Positions 20,183 to 31,500 of a DNA stretch of 64,000 nucleotides are shown in pieces. The position numbers were made by a program, and so were the translations under genes. Numbering within the stretch: position 1 is the first letter of the stretch; every line of letters begins with the position of its first letter. Below the pieces are notes generated by a model that was given only the letters and a program-made list of their open reading frames with translations, did no database searches and was not told the DNA's origin. The stretch is from Euglena gracilis (taxonomy: Eukaryota > Euglenida > Euglenophyceae > Euglenales). Location: contig CP154957.1 in NCBI GenBank assembly GCA_039621445.1, forward strand, positions 11,737,845-11,801,844, written 5' to 3'.

Positions 20183-21653
20183 CCCCTTGGCAAGTCCTAA
20201 AAACAGCAAAATTTTTCTTCTGGTGTGCTTCGTGATCCCAATTATGTGGAAAAGGGCGGCTGAAATCTGTGTCATTCGTGCATTTTGCTCATTTTTCATT
20301 TTTGCTCATTTTCCGGCGCTGCACAATTTCCGCAATCCTAACTGGCTGTTGGATCGAAATGGCCGCGATAAAGCCCGCGCAGAAATTACCCACCCCCGGC
20401 GTTTGTTGGTCGCTGGCATTTGATTTGGGGGGAATCAATTTCTAATTTCTGGACGATTTTTCAGAGGTGTTTTTGCTTGCAGCTCTTTGGGGGTGCTTTG
20501 AATGAGGAGCAGGGTGTTGGCCCATCCTCCGGGGAGGGGGTCCAGCTGTCAGGAGCCTTTTTCCAGCCAGCAGCTCCCAGCCGGGCTGCACTCTCCAGGG
20601 GGGGAGGGGGAGTCGAGTGGAAATAGCATTTTCGCAGCCGGGCTCAGGGATAGATGGGAAGCCCACCCTCCTCGGCAGGTTCCAAAAATAGCGAAAAATC
20701 ATCCTCCGGCGTGCCGGATAATGAAAAAAAGCCCTTTTCCCTCACTTTCGAGCCCATTTTTGATGTTTTGGTTTTGCAAACTGCACAGAAATCACAATAA
20801 CATTCATGAAATACCCAAAAAAACTTGGAGGGGGCGAATCTCGGGGGGGGGGATCTCAGGGGGGTTAACAAATCCTCGAGGGGGGGGGGGCTGGGCCCCC
20901 CAGCCCCCCCCACCCCCCCCCACAGAAACCCCCCAACACCCCCACCACAACCACACTCCCCCACAACACCCCACATAAAATTCTTGGCAGGTGCCATGGA
21001 TTCTTTGGTGGTCGCCAACGACCAAATTCTGGCGACTGGTCGCTGGTGGACATTGGTGGTCGGGCCGACAGTTCGCTAGCAGCCACCAGTAATTTGACCC
21101 CCACCTGAATATATATTTTTCAGCCCCCCCCCCCCCCAAACCCTCCCAGATGGCTTCAGAACCCCCCAATCGGAGGTCAATATGCAAAAAAAAAGGAAAA
21201 CTGTCAAAGTTTGGTCCATTTGTAGCAAACCTTCATTCTGCCAATTTGGCCGACTTAGTTCACTGGAGGTTAGGCAGGGGTGCAAACACAAAAGGATTGT
21301 GGTATTGGAGGGCAGAGACAATTTCCCGCAATGAGCCCTCACCCCCCAGGGGGGGGCATCCCGGTGTACCCAGGGTCGGGTAGGTCCTTGCCAAAAGGGT
21401 AAAGAAAACGGATCGGTCACCGGCCAGGGGTGCCTGCCCAACCCACCCCCCAAACCCCACCCCCCGCCGGGGGGTCGGCAGAGGTGCTATGGGGTGCCTG
21501 CCCCTAGCACCCACCCTCCCCCCGTGCCCGACTTTAAAAAAAAAGCCTGGGGGAGACACTTTGAGGGAGGTGAGGGTAGTTTTGAAATGCAAAGCCCTGT
21601 TCTCCCAAAACAGTCTCCTTCTTCTGTTGTTCTCTGAGCAGATGTCCCGGTGC
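20183..21653. other. Gene-free tract between element and phosphatase
   Basis: No exon recognised. Holds C/CA-rich low complexity at 20880-20970 and a GGTGCCTG hairpin at 21425-21515. The stop codon of the - strand phosphatase is at its right edge. Confidence 0.45.
21425..21515. mobile_element. GGTGCCTG-hairpin element, copy 3
   Basis: GGGGTGCCTGCCCAACCC, then GGGGGGTCGGCAGAGGTG, then GGGGTGCCTGCCCCTAGCAC. Same word set as the 12.7 and 13.2 kb copies. Confidence 0.45.
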
Positions 21654-21896
21654 TCACTTGGAGTTCAACTGATTCTTCAGCAAATCACGATTGAAGCGGA
21701 TCTCGTCCGCTTTTTTCGGATCCAGGCAGTACACGTACAGTTGGTCACCGAGATCAGTTGGAACATATTGCCTTGACAAAAATTTGCAATTTCGGATGCC
21801 TTCTGGCACTTTTTTCCCACTTTTCACCAACTCTTCAAGAACTTGCTGGATGGCGAACAAGGTGTGGTCTTCTTCCTCGCCTCCCTCATAGTCAGT
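21654..21896 (-). CDS. Phosphatase exon 2 (C-terminus)
   Basis: 81 codons including TGA, beginning T-D-Y-E-G-G-E-E-E-D-H-T-L-F-A-I-Q-Q-V-L. The DYEGGE..D.TL element normally follows NGILV directly in this family, which ties it to the exon 5.6 kb away on the same strand. Confidence 0.85.
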   Translation of the reverse strand, partial: TDYEGGEEEDHTLFAIQQVLEELVKSGKKVPEGIRNCKFLSRQYVPTDLGDQLYVYCLDPKKADEIRFNRDLLKNQLNSK

Positions 21897-24800
21897 TGCA
21901 AAGCAGGGCCCTTATTTCATCTTTCCCAAATCCAAATCATTTTAAACCCTTTTCCCCATTTCCCATGAATTTCCGTGACGTGCCTAACCTCTGGGGCTAT
22001 TATTTTGGTCAGTCGATTTCCATTCAGGCGCCTGTATAGACTGACAATTTCCAACGGTGCCCGTTTTTGGGCCAAATATTTCCGTCCAGGCGGTTCGGAC
22101 GAATCAAGACAGGCATACGGGCCCAGGCAAATGGGTTTCAGTAAAATCGACCGACACTTCACTTTATCACTTCACTTCACTTTATTCGGCAGGGGCGTCG
22201 GGCGGCTCGCTTTGGTTGCTCGTGACTGGCGCCCCTGCTGAAACCGTGTCGGTCGATTTTTTTGGAAAAAGTCACATTCACATGACTTTGAGTCGTCATT
22301 TTTGCTTGGCCTGGTTTCTTGTTTCATTCTCAAAATGTTGGGTGTTGGTTTGTTTCTGGAAATATGTCTGCCATCAACTCCATTGGTCAGCTGCACAAAA
22401 GACTGGAATCTGGAAAAACAACAGCACCTGCTTTCATGCAAAAAACGTGTTCAGCCCGCCAAATGCCTGCCCTGAAATTCGTGGTCATGAACACGTTTTC
22501 AATGAGGGCATTTGTGGCAATGACACGTTTTCAGTGAAGGCATCTGTGTTCAGGCACGTTTTCAGTGAGGGCATCTGTGGCAACCCCCAGCAAGAAACGA
22601 AAATCGCTATCATGAAAAATCGGCGTGCGGTTGAGAGGCCGGGTGGTCCTCAACGGGTGAGGCGGGTCGGGGGCACTCTACAACACGAAGAAGACAACAA
22701 GAAGGCTAGGTTGCCTTGGCACAACGACAGGGAAGGGGCGAAAATCACGGCACGACAGGCTTTACACAAAAAAGAGCCATACTTTGGTGGCCGCCGCAAA
22801 TCTTGGCAATGAAAATGATATGCCAAACCGCAGGCGTCACACACAACTTTGTTCAGCTCCACACAATTTGGATTTTTCGGAATGGCAACACCACAAAAAC
22901 CACATTTCTCCTGTTTTATAGGCAGTCGGGACACAGCACGAGGCAGCAGGGGTTGGTCAGGGGAGGGAACAGAGCTGACCGCAGGAGCGGAACGTTGCTC
23001 GGCGGTGGGAAAGACAGAGGGAACACTGGTCAGGTCCTGATTTTCGACCCAGTGTTCGTCACTTGGTGGGGCGCAAAAATTTGCCCAAGTTGACCACCGT
23101 GCAACGTTCCGCAACAAACACACCGGACTTTTTCTTTGTGTTGCCCTGTGCCAGCAAGGTGCCATGAAGGGGGTCAACCTTCGGCTTCTTGGCATCTTGC
23201 TGGTATACCGCGAGAGTAGCCAGGAACAGTTCCGTCCTAGGGGGTGGTGGCAAAAGACCATTCACAAAGTTTGCCGTGCGTTTGGCCATATTGGCAGGGC
23301 TGCGGGAAAAAGGAAAAAAAGAAAAAAAGGGGGGGGGGGTGACACGTTTTCAGTGAGGGCATTTGTGGCAATGACACGTTTTCAGTGAAGGCATCTGTGT
23401 TCAGGCACGTTTTCAGCGAGGGCACTTGTGGCAATGACACGTTTTCAGTGAAGGCATCTGTGTTCAGGCACGTTTTCAGCGAGGGCGCCGTTTTTTGGGT
23501 CCGAATTTCACAAATTCGCGTTTTTGACCCCTTGCGTGAATCATGACCACGAATTTCAGGGCCGGCATTTGGCGGGCTCTGAACACGTTTTTAAACAAAT
23601 TGTGGCTGAGCCCAGATTTCAGCCTGAAAACGTGTTCAGGGGGCCCCCTTCGGGGGCCCCCTGGCTGAACAGGTTTTCAGGCTGAAATCTGGGCTCAGCC
23701 ACAATTTGTGTATAAAAAAAGCCCTCCAAAACCCACCAAAATCGGCCGAATCCCCACCTGGATGCATCGATCGAAAGAAATTACACCTAGCGTCCGAAAT
23801 GTTTGCCCACGGCCAACAAAAATATTTGCCCAAACCCTCAAAATTTTCGCCCACCGCCCACAAAAAAATTTGCCCAGAGCTGTCAAAAATTTTTGCACTC
23901 CGCTGCCAAAAATATTTGCACTTGCTAAAAAAATGTTTGCCCTCCGTCATTTAATTTTTGCACAATGAAAAAAAAAACCTTTCAAATGCACCGGTGCTTG
24001 CAGATGAATTCTCAACGACGAATCCAGTGCATTTGTGATGTTCAAGATTTTTCACAACTCCAGAACCAAAAATTGGTATTTGGAAATGTCCAAGAACTCC
24101 TGTCTTTGATTTTTCTCAATACCACGTGTTGGCGTTTGGAGTTTTATTGTCCATGTACAACAAATTGTATTTGGAAAACAGCTCAAAACGGCTTGAAACG
24201 AACCAATATAACTCATTTGTCAAAAGTTGGAATGAAATGGGACAAATTCTGAGGTCAATCGGCTTCATGCAGCAATGACATATCCGCTTCAAACCATTCA
24301 TTTCTGCTTTCTGAACCATTTTGGTCGATTTTGGGGGGTTCCCACAAAATCATTATTCAAGACGCAGCACTTTGGATGGTCTCCGTCTGAAGACACAGAC
24401 CTCATGCCTGAAGTCCAGCGTCTTAGATGCAAACCCTGTCCTGAGTCCCTGCACCTAAGACGCGGACTTAAGGGCAAAAGTGCAAAACACCCGATCCGTG
24501 TGCAAAAATTTTCGGAACGTAGGCAAATATTTTTGAGATAAAGTGCCAAACATTTTTGAGATAACGTGCGAACAAATTTTTGAAAAGTGCAAACATTTTT
24601 GAGATAAAGTGCAAAAATATTGACCAAAAGTGCAAATAAATACGGTGTGGAGTGTGAAAGAATCGGGCGTTAGGTGTAAAGACAGAACTAACGAGCAAGA
24701 TGAACCCCCTGACGCACCTCCCCCACTAAATGGCCCCCATTTTTTCCCCCTGCCGCACCTCAGTTCCTTAAATTTTGGGTTCCTCTCTAGGGCAGAACGG

Positions 24801-27800
24801 GAAGGCCTGGTGGGGGGGGGTCGACCCCCCCCCCACCCACCACAGCATTTTCACCGATTTCGGGAGAAGGGGGATTTTGGCCGGAAAATTTTTGAATTTT
24901 TTTGAAAAAATGAACCCAAAACATGTGATTTTTGATGGAAAACCACATTTTTTTTAACAAAAAATCTGAAAAATTTAAGGTTAAAAATTGGATGTTTTCA
25001 GGGGGGTGAAAAAAATGAAGGTCAAAAAGTGGACCAAATTTTGGCAGAGTCAAATTAGACTGACATTTTTTCTCTTTGAAATTTTTTGGATTTTCAATGG
25101 CGTTTTTTTGCTTCAAAACCCTCTCAAAACCAAAATTTTGAGAAAATGTTGAATTCGAAGGTGTGAAAAAATGGGGTTTGAGGGGTTTTTGGGGGGACCT
25201 CCCATTGGGTCCCAAATTGGGTCAAAAAAACACCCGGCGCCAAAGGGGCCGAAAAAAAAAGTTTCGGGTCCAAAAATTGGTGCTCCCGGAAATACGGGAA
25301 GAGGTGGTAGGGGGGGGTGGTCGACCCCCCACCCACCATGCAGGGGGGGGGGGGGTGGTCGACCCCCCCACCCACCATGCAGGGGGTGGGGTGGTCGACC
25401 CCCCCACCCACCACCCTGGCTGTTTGGCCGATTTTACGGCCATGTTGCGCTACATGGCCAAGTAGCGCAACAAGGCCATGTAGCGCAACAAGGCCATGTA
25501 GTGCAACATAGCATTTGCGCCACCTAACCCTACTCCTTTAAATAACCCCATAAGACCAAAAATAAGGCGTCGTGCGATAACCGAAAGGGGGGGGTCCGTC
25601 GTGCGATGACAGATAAGTACCCATTTTTTTGGGCAGTTTTTGAACTTAGCACTTTCCCTATTTGAGAAATTTCTCCGGTTTTTGATTCCCCCCCCCACTT
25701 TTGGCCCAAATTTTGGAAATGGCCACTATGGGCTGCTATTTTCAGACGAAAAATTGATTTGTCGGAATATCTCAAAATCAAAGGAAATGTCGGCCCCGGG
25801 CGGATTTCCGGTGGTCGCCGTCGTGGCGGTTGGGCCGACCTGGTCGGGCCGACCATGGTCGGGCCGACCCTCGCACGGCCGCTCGCCCCCAGCTTTGCCA
25901 TTTTTGGCCATTTTTGGGCCTCAAATGTCGCAATTTTCTCACGAATTTTTTTCTTGGAGAAGTCAGGCACAGAGGGGGAAGGGGGGGGTCGAGGGTGGGC
26001 CTAATCTCCCCCGGGCCCTTTGTGGCCACTGGGAACCGTGCTTGGTAGAGGAGTCAAACAGAAGGGGAGGGGGGCTGAGCTCTTCCCATATTCGAACTGT
26101 GGACAGCCCAACGGTGGCCATTTCTGCGACTTTTTTGGATGTTTGCAAAAATCAAAGAATTTCAAGCATTTTTGCCAAAAAAAGAGATTTTCCAAAAAAC
26201 TTCAAATGTTGACTTTTGCATGTTCTTCATAAAAAAAGTGCTCTGTCATTGAGTTATTCCCATTGGAATGGCTTTTGGGGAATAACTTGTGGGGCAGGGC
26301 ATCATCGGTAATTCTCTTATAACTCTCAGCACAAAGGTGCACCCCAAAATGTTTTTTTTTTCTTTTGACCCAATTAGTATTGAGGAAAACAAAAACAACA
26401 AATTTTGAATTTTGAATTAAGGTTTTGCAAATTGCATTTTTTGGGGGCCATCTGCCTGGGCATTTTTTGCCCTAAAAAATGCCCAGGGCAGATGGCAAAA
26501 CAGTCCCAAAAGGTGAGAATGACAAAGGCCATGTTAAATGGAGTGTCCACGAGAAGGAAACATTTTGATCATTTCGCAAATATTTTTTCAAAATTTTCAA
26601 AGGGGGTTGAGTCTCACCAGCAATGGATTTCAACCCATTATGGTTCATCTGAGACCATTTTCAGCCACATTATTGCACACGGGACAGTGGGTCTGCCTTT
26701 CTTTGGACATTCAGACCACCATAATTTTCGGGTGACCATCCTTCAAGATGACCTTGAAATTGACCCAAAATGGACCAAAAAAAAAAAGGTTGAAATTGAC
26801 CAAGAATTCCAAAACTGGCAAAATGGACAAAAAGTGCCAAAAAATGCCAAGAATGTCTGAAAATGGCTCCACCAACGACAAACATGACCTTGATTGTTAG
26901 GGTTCACCACCACAAGTGGATAATCCTGTGAGTCAAACGGCTGGCTGGCGGCTGGCCAATGGTGTGCTCACCAAAAAAAATTGAAATGTCAGTTTGCTTT
27001 ATTATTTGAAATTTTTGGTCCATTCTTCAAAATTCTTCAAAAACTCAGACTTCACAAAAATCTTGATGGAATGCAAAAATGGGGAGGGTCCGAAGGGTCG
27101 ATTTTTTCAAATCTTTCACCACAGGAAAACATTTCTAAAATTTCAAACATAAATATTTTAATGTTTCTTTTCTGCAATGGAACTGAAGGAAAAGGAACTC
27201 AAGGAAAAAGAGAAACAGTCCACCGAAAGTTTCCAAAAATGGGAAATTTGGGTTGAAATCAAAACATGAAGCCTAAAATTGTAAAATTGGCTGAAATTTA
27301 GATGATTCTTCACCTGAATAACCAAGGTTTCAGGCTTGGAAAAATTTTAATTGGAGTTTCCACACACCGAAGAAACTTTGGGAAAATCACTAACAAAAAA
27401 AAACAAGAAAAAAGAAGTGATGCAAACGATTTTGCACTTTGACTGTTATTGTTAAAGTCCATTCATTTATTTAAAAAGAAAACGTGACGCATGAAAAAAA
27501 GGGCTCCGAGCACCAGAATTCCATTCTCTTCATAACCTCGTACACAGTCAGGTGTGTTCTCAATGATAACCATTTCATCCAAATTTCGGCCCACAAGGGA
27601 GAGATCCTTGCTGTATCCAGGTTGCCCAGTGAACCACTTCTCATGACGGTAGATGCAGTGTGAAATGACACCCTTGGGATCGATGTTCCGAATTACTGCT
27701 TGAGCGTAGGCACGAACCCCTGCTGTCCAAACAACCACTTCGCAATACTGCCCAAGGAATTCGAAAAATTGCTCGATTCCTGGCCTTGCATACAGTGGGC

Positions 27801-28110
27801 CTTCTCTGGCATAAATCAATGTTTCATCCAAATCAAGAACCACAGTGATTTTATTTGCGTCTTCTTTCCTTTTTGGCGGCAACATGTGCTTTGTTGGTGC
27901 GTGAATCATCGATGGAGCACGCTTGCGGCCAACATTGTTCACATATCGAAGTGGGTTGTTTTGTGTGTATTCCTTCCGGAAACTGACTCCACGATAACGT
28001 TGAGTTCTTGGTTTTTGTTCCGTTCTTTCAGGAGGGCTTTCAACAGATGGGTCAAAGGACAACTTCTTCGGAGGCTTATCGGTTGCCCTTCCGAATAGAA
28101 GCCGTGACAT
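21654..28110 (-). CDS. FCP1/NIF-like phosphatase, two exons
   Basis: Exon 1 is 28110-27511 and exon 2 is 21896-21654, giving about 280 residues. The N-terminal 85 residues are basic and unassigned. The HAD catalytic core begins with VVLDLDETLIYA, where DLDET supplies the DxDx(T/V) nucleophile and acid. It continues ARPGIEQFFEFLGQYCEVVV, WTAGVRAYAQAVIRNIDP, CIYRHEKWF, KDLSLVGR and VIIENTPDCVRGYEENGIL. Exon 2 supplies DYEGGEEEDHTLFAIQQVLE, the usual end of the fold, and a 40-residue tail. Members dephosphorylate Ser/Thr, for example on the RNA polymerase II CTD, but the substrate here cannot be told. The motif style resembles kinetoplastid members. CAG precedes the ATG by 11 nt and could be a trans-splice acceptor. 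Confidence 0.87.
22143..22260. mobile_element. 118-bp foldback element
   Basis: Perfect 15-bp terminal inverted repeat AAAATCGACCGACAC / GTGTCGGTCGATTTT with a second inner pair GCAGGGGCG / CGCCCCTGC. Too short to encode anything. Confidence 0.75.
22650..23294 (-). pseudogene. PHD-finger tyrosine recombinase, 3' exon copy 1, frameshifted
   Basis: Starts after a CCCGCAG acceptor: NMAKRTANFVNGLLPPPPRT, AVYQQDAKKPKVDPLHGTLL, ERCTVVNLGK. The frame then breaks at a short C run near 23060-23075 and resumes as SDEHWVENQDLTSVPSVFPT and a PHD finger: EKCGFCGVAI, VVCDACGLAYHFHCQDLRRP, YGSFLCKAC (C2-C2-H-C-C2 ligands). Judged by the relative at 45.7-47.1 kb, it is the C-terminal part of a mobile tyrosine recombinase. 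The upstream catalytic part is missing here. Confidence 0.6.
23338..23490. repeat. Tandem repeat GACACGTTTTCAGTGAGGGC
   Basis: Two to three copies of a roughly 62-bp unit alternating CACGTTTTCAGTGAGGGCAT and AGGCATCTGTGTTCAGG. Also present at 22490-22580. Confidence 0.75.
23595..23709. repeat. Long near-perfect hairpin with TTCG loop
   Basis: Arms of about 55 nt, ACAAATTGTGGCTGAGCCCA inward to GGGGGCCCCC, around a TTCG loop at 23649-23652. A diverged relative is at 48703-48775. Confidence 0.85.
25310..25425. repeat. GGTGGTCGACCCCCC tandem, about three units
   Basis: Units of about 50 nt, GGGGTGGTCGACCCCCCCAC then CCACCATGCAGGG. Followed by GGCTGTTTGGCCGATTTT. Inverse-orientation relatives at 29365-29480 and 24790-24845 share the CAGAACGGGAATCGGCC end, also at 59268. 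Confidence 0.75.
25441..25510. repeat. 19-bp tandem repeat
   Basis: ACAAGGCCATGTAGCGCA-type unit, three to four copies. Confidence 0.8.
26447..26500. repeat. Perfect-stem hairpin
   Basis: GCCATCTGCCTGGGCATTTT opposite AAAATGCCCAGGGCAGATGG with a short CCCT-type loop. Confidence 0.8.
27511..28110 (-). CDS. Phosphatase exon 1 (catalytic core)
   Basis: 200 codons from ATG at 28110 to GTG ending at 27511. The reading frame continues 11 codons past this point but diverges from the family after NGILV, so the exon is ended there. No GT-AG pair preserves frame with exon 2. Confidence 0.88.
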
Positions 28111-29740
28111 GGTTTTTTGATCCTGTGGACAGGATAAGTGCTACCTAATTATCACACGCGGCATTTCACGCGCTCACACCAAGCCGTACAGCGGACAGAG
28201 GGCCGGCTTCGATCGGTACCATCTTCTGGACGCGCGGGTTCGAGTCCCGATGAGCTAAACTCCGAGCCGGGAGTGCACGGGACTTGAACCAACCATGGCA
28301 TACGGCGCTGCCAGGCGGGGTAAGGAATGGCCGCCGTACGGCGGGAAGTTCCGATGGCGCCGAGGTGGAAATCAGCAACCAGAGGCTCGACCCTGGCGAG
28401 CCTGATGGGTAAGGGCCGGTGAACCATCGGTTCACCGGCGGTTGCCTACCTGACTGACGTGTCACGATTAAACCATTGCGGCACTGACACCAAGGACAAG
28501 CAACCCCTATCAAGCACGCCATCGCCAAGCATCAGGAGCTGAGGCAAGGGATGGAGGACTTCGAGTGCCTCGAACCCTAGGGCTAATGCCCCCTGGCGGA
28601 GTGCAGCTCCACAGGCGAGAAAGTGAAATGGCCAAAAAGAAAAAGAACCCCGTTCCGTTGCTATGTTGCAAATTCAACAACCTTTACAAGCGACATGCAG
28701 CGGTCCAGACTTCCAAAAAAAAACCAAGCCGTACAGCCACGTGACTTTGTCCGCGAAGCTGGAAAACTTCAAGAAAATTCCTTTGGCGCCATGCCACCGA
28801 CCCACGACCCCCCCCCCCGGGCGGGGCCACGCACCCAAAATTCTAAATTAAATTATCTGTTTCACACACATGATGGTGATAAATTCAGGGTGATAAATTT
28901 CTGCCCTGAACTCATCCCCAAAATTTATTCATCAAGACGTCCAGACGTCGGCATTAAACTTTTTGCAAACCCCCTTCAAAGGCAAATGGCACCTTGGGAG
29001 TGCCATTTGCACTGGAGTCAAACGGTTTCAAAAGGGATCGTTCAAAAATAATCCTGTTTCCCTTTCGAAACTCGAGCTGAGACAACCGGTGATGAGGATG
29101 GGTGTCCATTGTATCACTCAGGGCAAAAGCACAAAATAATGTGTCCGGAAATTGTTGGCCATTCTGCTGTTTAGGAAGCAGCAGAAATTTATCAGGGTCC
29201 AGTGGGTGGTTCCAACCTGGCTACCATTTTGGACCCAGCCAAAATTTCGAGGTGAGAACCACCAAACAATCAAAATTGGCCATTTTATTTTAAAAAATGG
29301 CCAACTCTAGTGCCTCGATCCCCCTCCCTCCCCCGAGAGGGGGAGCGCATGGCCCGGACGGGGGCAGGGCAGGGCAGAACGGGAATCGGCCGAACAGCCA
29401 TGGTGGTGGGGGGGGGGTCGACCACCCCCCCCCCTCCCACCCCCTGCATGGTGGGTGGGGGGGGGTCGACCACCCCCCCCACCTCTTCCTGTATTTCCGG
29501 CAGCACCAATTTTTGGACCCGAAAAAATTTTCCACCTTCGGCGCCGGGTGTTTTTTTGCCCCATTTTGGGACCCATATACCACCCCCCCCCTTATTACCT
29601 ATATGCCATTATGCCTATATACCATTATGTACCTCCCTAGGGGGAGGTACATAATGGGGGGGGCAGCATGCACCTGCTCCCATGAGGGATACCCCTCGAC
29701 ACGCCAGCCGCAGGCATGTACCGCCAAACAATAACATGCC
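28111..29740. other. Gene-free tract; 28.15-28.62 kb is a balanced-composition GC island
   Basis: 28150-28620 lacks the G/C homopolymers seen elsewhere and contains a tRNA T-arm-like CGGGTTCGAGTCCCG, but no full cloverleaf could be drawn. Short frames on both strands match nothing I recognise. 29365-29480 is a homopolymer element of the GGTCGACC family. Confidence 0.4.
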
Positions 29741-29753
29741 CCCCCCCCATTGT

Positions 29754-30290
29754 GTACCCTGGAGGTTCTTCGTGAAGTCGAAGGCCGATGGGAAGTCGTA
29801 CTATGTGGGTTCTTGCAAGGGGGGGTCGGCACCCCCCCCCCTCCCCCCCCCCTCACCGCCCCCCTCGCCACGCCATTTTACCCCCCCCTCCCCCCCCTTT
29901 TCAGACCCCCTCGCCACGCCATGTCAGCCGCGCCAAAGAAAATTTTCTTGGAAAACCCCCGCGCACCCCTCCCCCCCATCCGGGACCCCCTCGCCACGCC
30001 AAAAACCCCCCCTCCCCCCCCCCCTAGCCGGACGGCTCGCCACGGCGTGCCGACCCCCCAAGGGATGCAGTCAAGTTGTGTCTGGTGTGTCTTAAACTTT
30101 GAAAACCCTTGTGATGTTTTTCTTCAAGGTGTGACGGACCGGTTGCGTTCGCACACTAATGAGTGCGAGAAGTTGCACGAAATGACATTATGGAAAACAC
30201 CAAACGAAGATCCAAAGGCAAAGAAGCCAACGGTGCAAAAAGTTCTTTCATTTGTCTTGACCCACGGAGATGGTAGCGCCAATGTAAAAT
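29754..30290 (+). pseudogene. BED-type zinc-finger fragment, probably hAT transposase remnant
   Basis: Exon pieces 29754-29819, 30061-30075 and 30129-about 30290 join as VPWRFFVKSKADGKSYYVGS, CKGCSQ, GVTDRLRSHTNECEKLHEMT. This gives W..FF...DGK...C..C and a final H-x4-C, the BED finger pattern found at the start of hAT transposases. The first gap (29820-30060) has 13-bp inverted ends GGGGGGTCGGCAC. The second gap (about 53 nt) is bounded by CAAG on both sides. No catalytic domain is found downstream. Confidence 0.55.
29820..30059. mobile_element. C-rich insertion interrupting BED finger
   Basis: Ends GGGGGGTCGGCAC (29820-29832) and inverse GTGCCGACCCCCC (30047-30059), with C-rich low complexity between. 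Excision restores C-x2-C of the finger in frame. Only about AAG is shared at the flanks. Confidence 0.6.
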
Positions 30291-30639
30291 TTTCATTTTC
30301 AAAAACCCGTTTTTTTTGCCGTTTTTTTTCCTTCAAAAAGAAGTTTAAAAGGAAAACAAAAAAAACGCCAGCTCTTCATGAGCATGGGCAAGATGCCACA
30401 TATTTTACTGAAGGACCCTGGGGGGTTGGTTGCTGGTTGGAGCAAAAATTGGTGGGTCCCCTCCAGGACTTTGCGAACCTTGGCCGGCAGCTGCATTGGC
30501 AAATTTGAAAACCCTGAAAACCACCCCCAAAAAAGGCCAATTCGGCCCCGTTTTACTGCCGGGCTGTGGCTGGAACTCCCCGGGGACAGACGGGAAACAG
30601 GTTGGGGGGGGGGACCCAAAACAGGAAAACACCCCTGAA

Positions 30640-30953
30640 CGACGACGTTCCGGAAGGACTCGACGACCAGCTGTAAGAGCCTCCTGTAGGGCTCTGGCCA
30701 CAGCCTCATCTTCCTTCTCCTGGTTGCTGGCGTTGGACTCAGACCCGGAGCCTGACGTGCTACTGTCGTCCACCAGGTCTTTATCTTCGCTCAGAACGGG
30801 ATCAACCACTGGACAGATGCCGGAGTTCTGCATCAGAGCGTCCACGTCCTCGGCTGACGGACCCCCAGCAGGTTGTTCAACCCCGTTGGCACGGTCGATG
30901 ACAATGTCCGCGTCAATAGTCCACACCAGTGCCGTTTTCAGGGCGAGTCTCAT
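30640..30953 (-). CDS. Hypothetical acidic exon, unassigned
   Basis: From ATG at 30953: MRLALKTALVWTIDADIVID, then an acidic serine stretch DDSSTSGSGSESNASNQEKE and DEAVARALQEALTAGRRVLP. Composition looks coding up to about 30640, where it enters C/G runs. No family recognised. It could belong to a mobile element. Confidence 0.35.
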
Positions 30954-31089
30954 AGGTCAGATGAATTTGTCGCATATCCGACCTCGCCCCCCCCCTATCA
31001 AAAAACTTTCGATTTTTTTTGATGTTTTAAGGAATATTAATATTGGTTATTTCTGCTAAAATAAACCCAAAACACACTTGGTAAAATGA

Positions 31090-31500
31090 GGGCCTTTGTG
31101 ATTTTGAGGTCAAAAGCCTTGTGTTTCAAACCCGTTTTGGGGGCCAAATCCCATTTGCCCAACTCTTCGAGGGCCCCAAAATGACAAAATCCCTTGTGTT
31201 GCCAAGTCGTTTTGGGGGGCAAATCCTTTGTGTTGCTCAACTGTTTGAAGGCCCCAAAAACAACAAAATCCTTTGTGTGTCCAGCTCGTTTTGGGGGGCG
31301 AATGCTTTTTGTTGCTCAATTGTTCCAGGGGACCCAAATAACAAAATCCCTTGTGTTGCCAAGTCTTTTTGGGGGGCAAATCCCTTGTGTTTCAAACCCG
31401 TTTTGGGGGGCAAATCCCTTGTGTTGCTCAACCGTTGAGGGCCCAAAATAACAAATCCCTTGTGTTGCCAAGTCGTTTAGGGGGACAAATCCTTTTGGGG
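31090..31500. repeat. CGTTTTGGGGGGCAAATCC satellite, small array
   Basis: About five diverged units of 78-85 nt with CGTTTTGGGGGGCAAATCC, TTGCTCAACTGTTCGAGGGC and AACAAAATCCCTTGTGTT. Same unit as the large array at 35.1-36.9 kb. Confidence 0.85.

Larger units (their letters stand above)
22443..23592. mobile_element. Inverted-repeat element enclosing a PHD recombinase exon
   Basis: About 50 nt at 22443-22497 (CGTGTTCAGCCCGCCAAATG, ending GTCATGAACACG) is repeated in inverse at 23532-23592. Between them are the - strand PHD exon and tandem CACGTTTTCAGTGAGGGCAT units (22490-22580 and 23338-23490). The same terminus is found at 48645-48700 beside another copy of the gene. Confidence 0.6.
21897..27510 (-). 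other. 5.6-kb phosphatase intron filled with mobile DNA
   Basis: Non-GT-AG as far as the protein alignment can tell. GCCCTT near its 5' end could pair with AAGGGC near its 3' end. It contains foldback elements (22143-22260, 23595-23709, 26447-26500), a PHD-finger recombinase copy (22650-23294), tandem repeats (23338-23490, 25310-25425, 25441-25510) and unassigned sequence. Confidence 0.65.

Noticed and set aside
24700-24960. Separate gene on either strand near 24.6-25.2 kb
   Set aside because: Frames are rich in Pro/Gly from G and C runs and Phe/Lys from T/A runs. They overlap the GGTCGACC element family and show no conserved motif.
26405-26860. 151-codon + strand frame in the phosphatase intron
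   Set aside because: Composition follows local A-rich repeats and part of it is a hairpin. No family resemblance.
28195-28270. tRNA gene
   Set aside because: CGGGTTCGAGTCCCG looks like a T-arm, and TGAGC could pair with GCTCA upstream, but the D-arm, position-8 T and an anticodon loop do not fit.
28623-29051. 142-codon + strand frame (MKWPKRKRTPFRCYVANS...)
   Set aside because: No recognisable motif, homopolymer C run inside, no exon partner.
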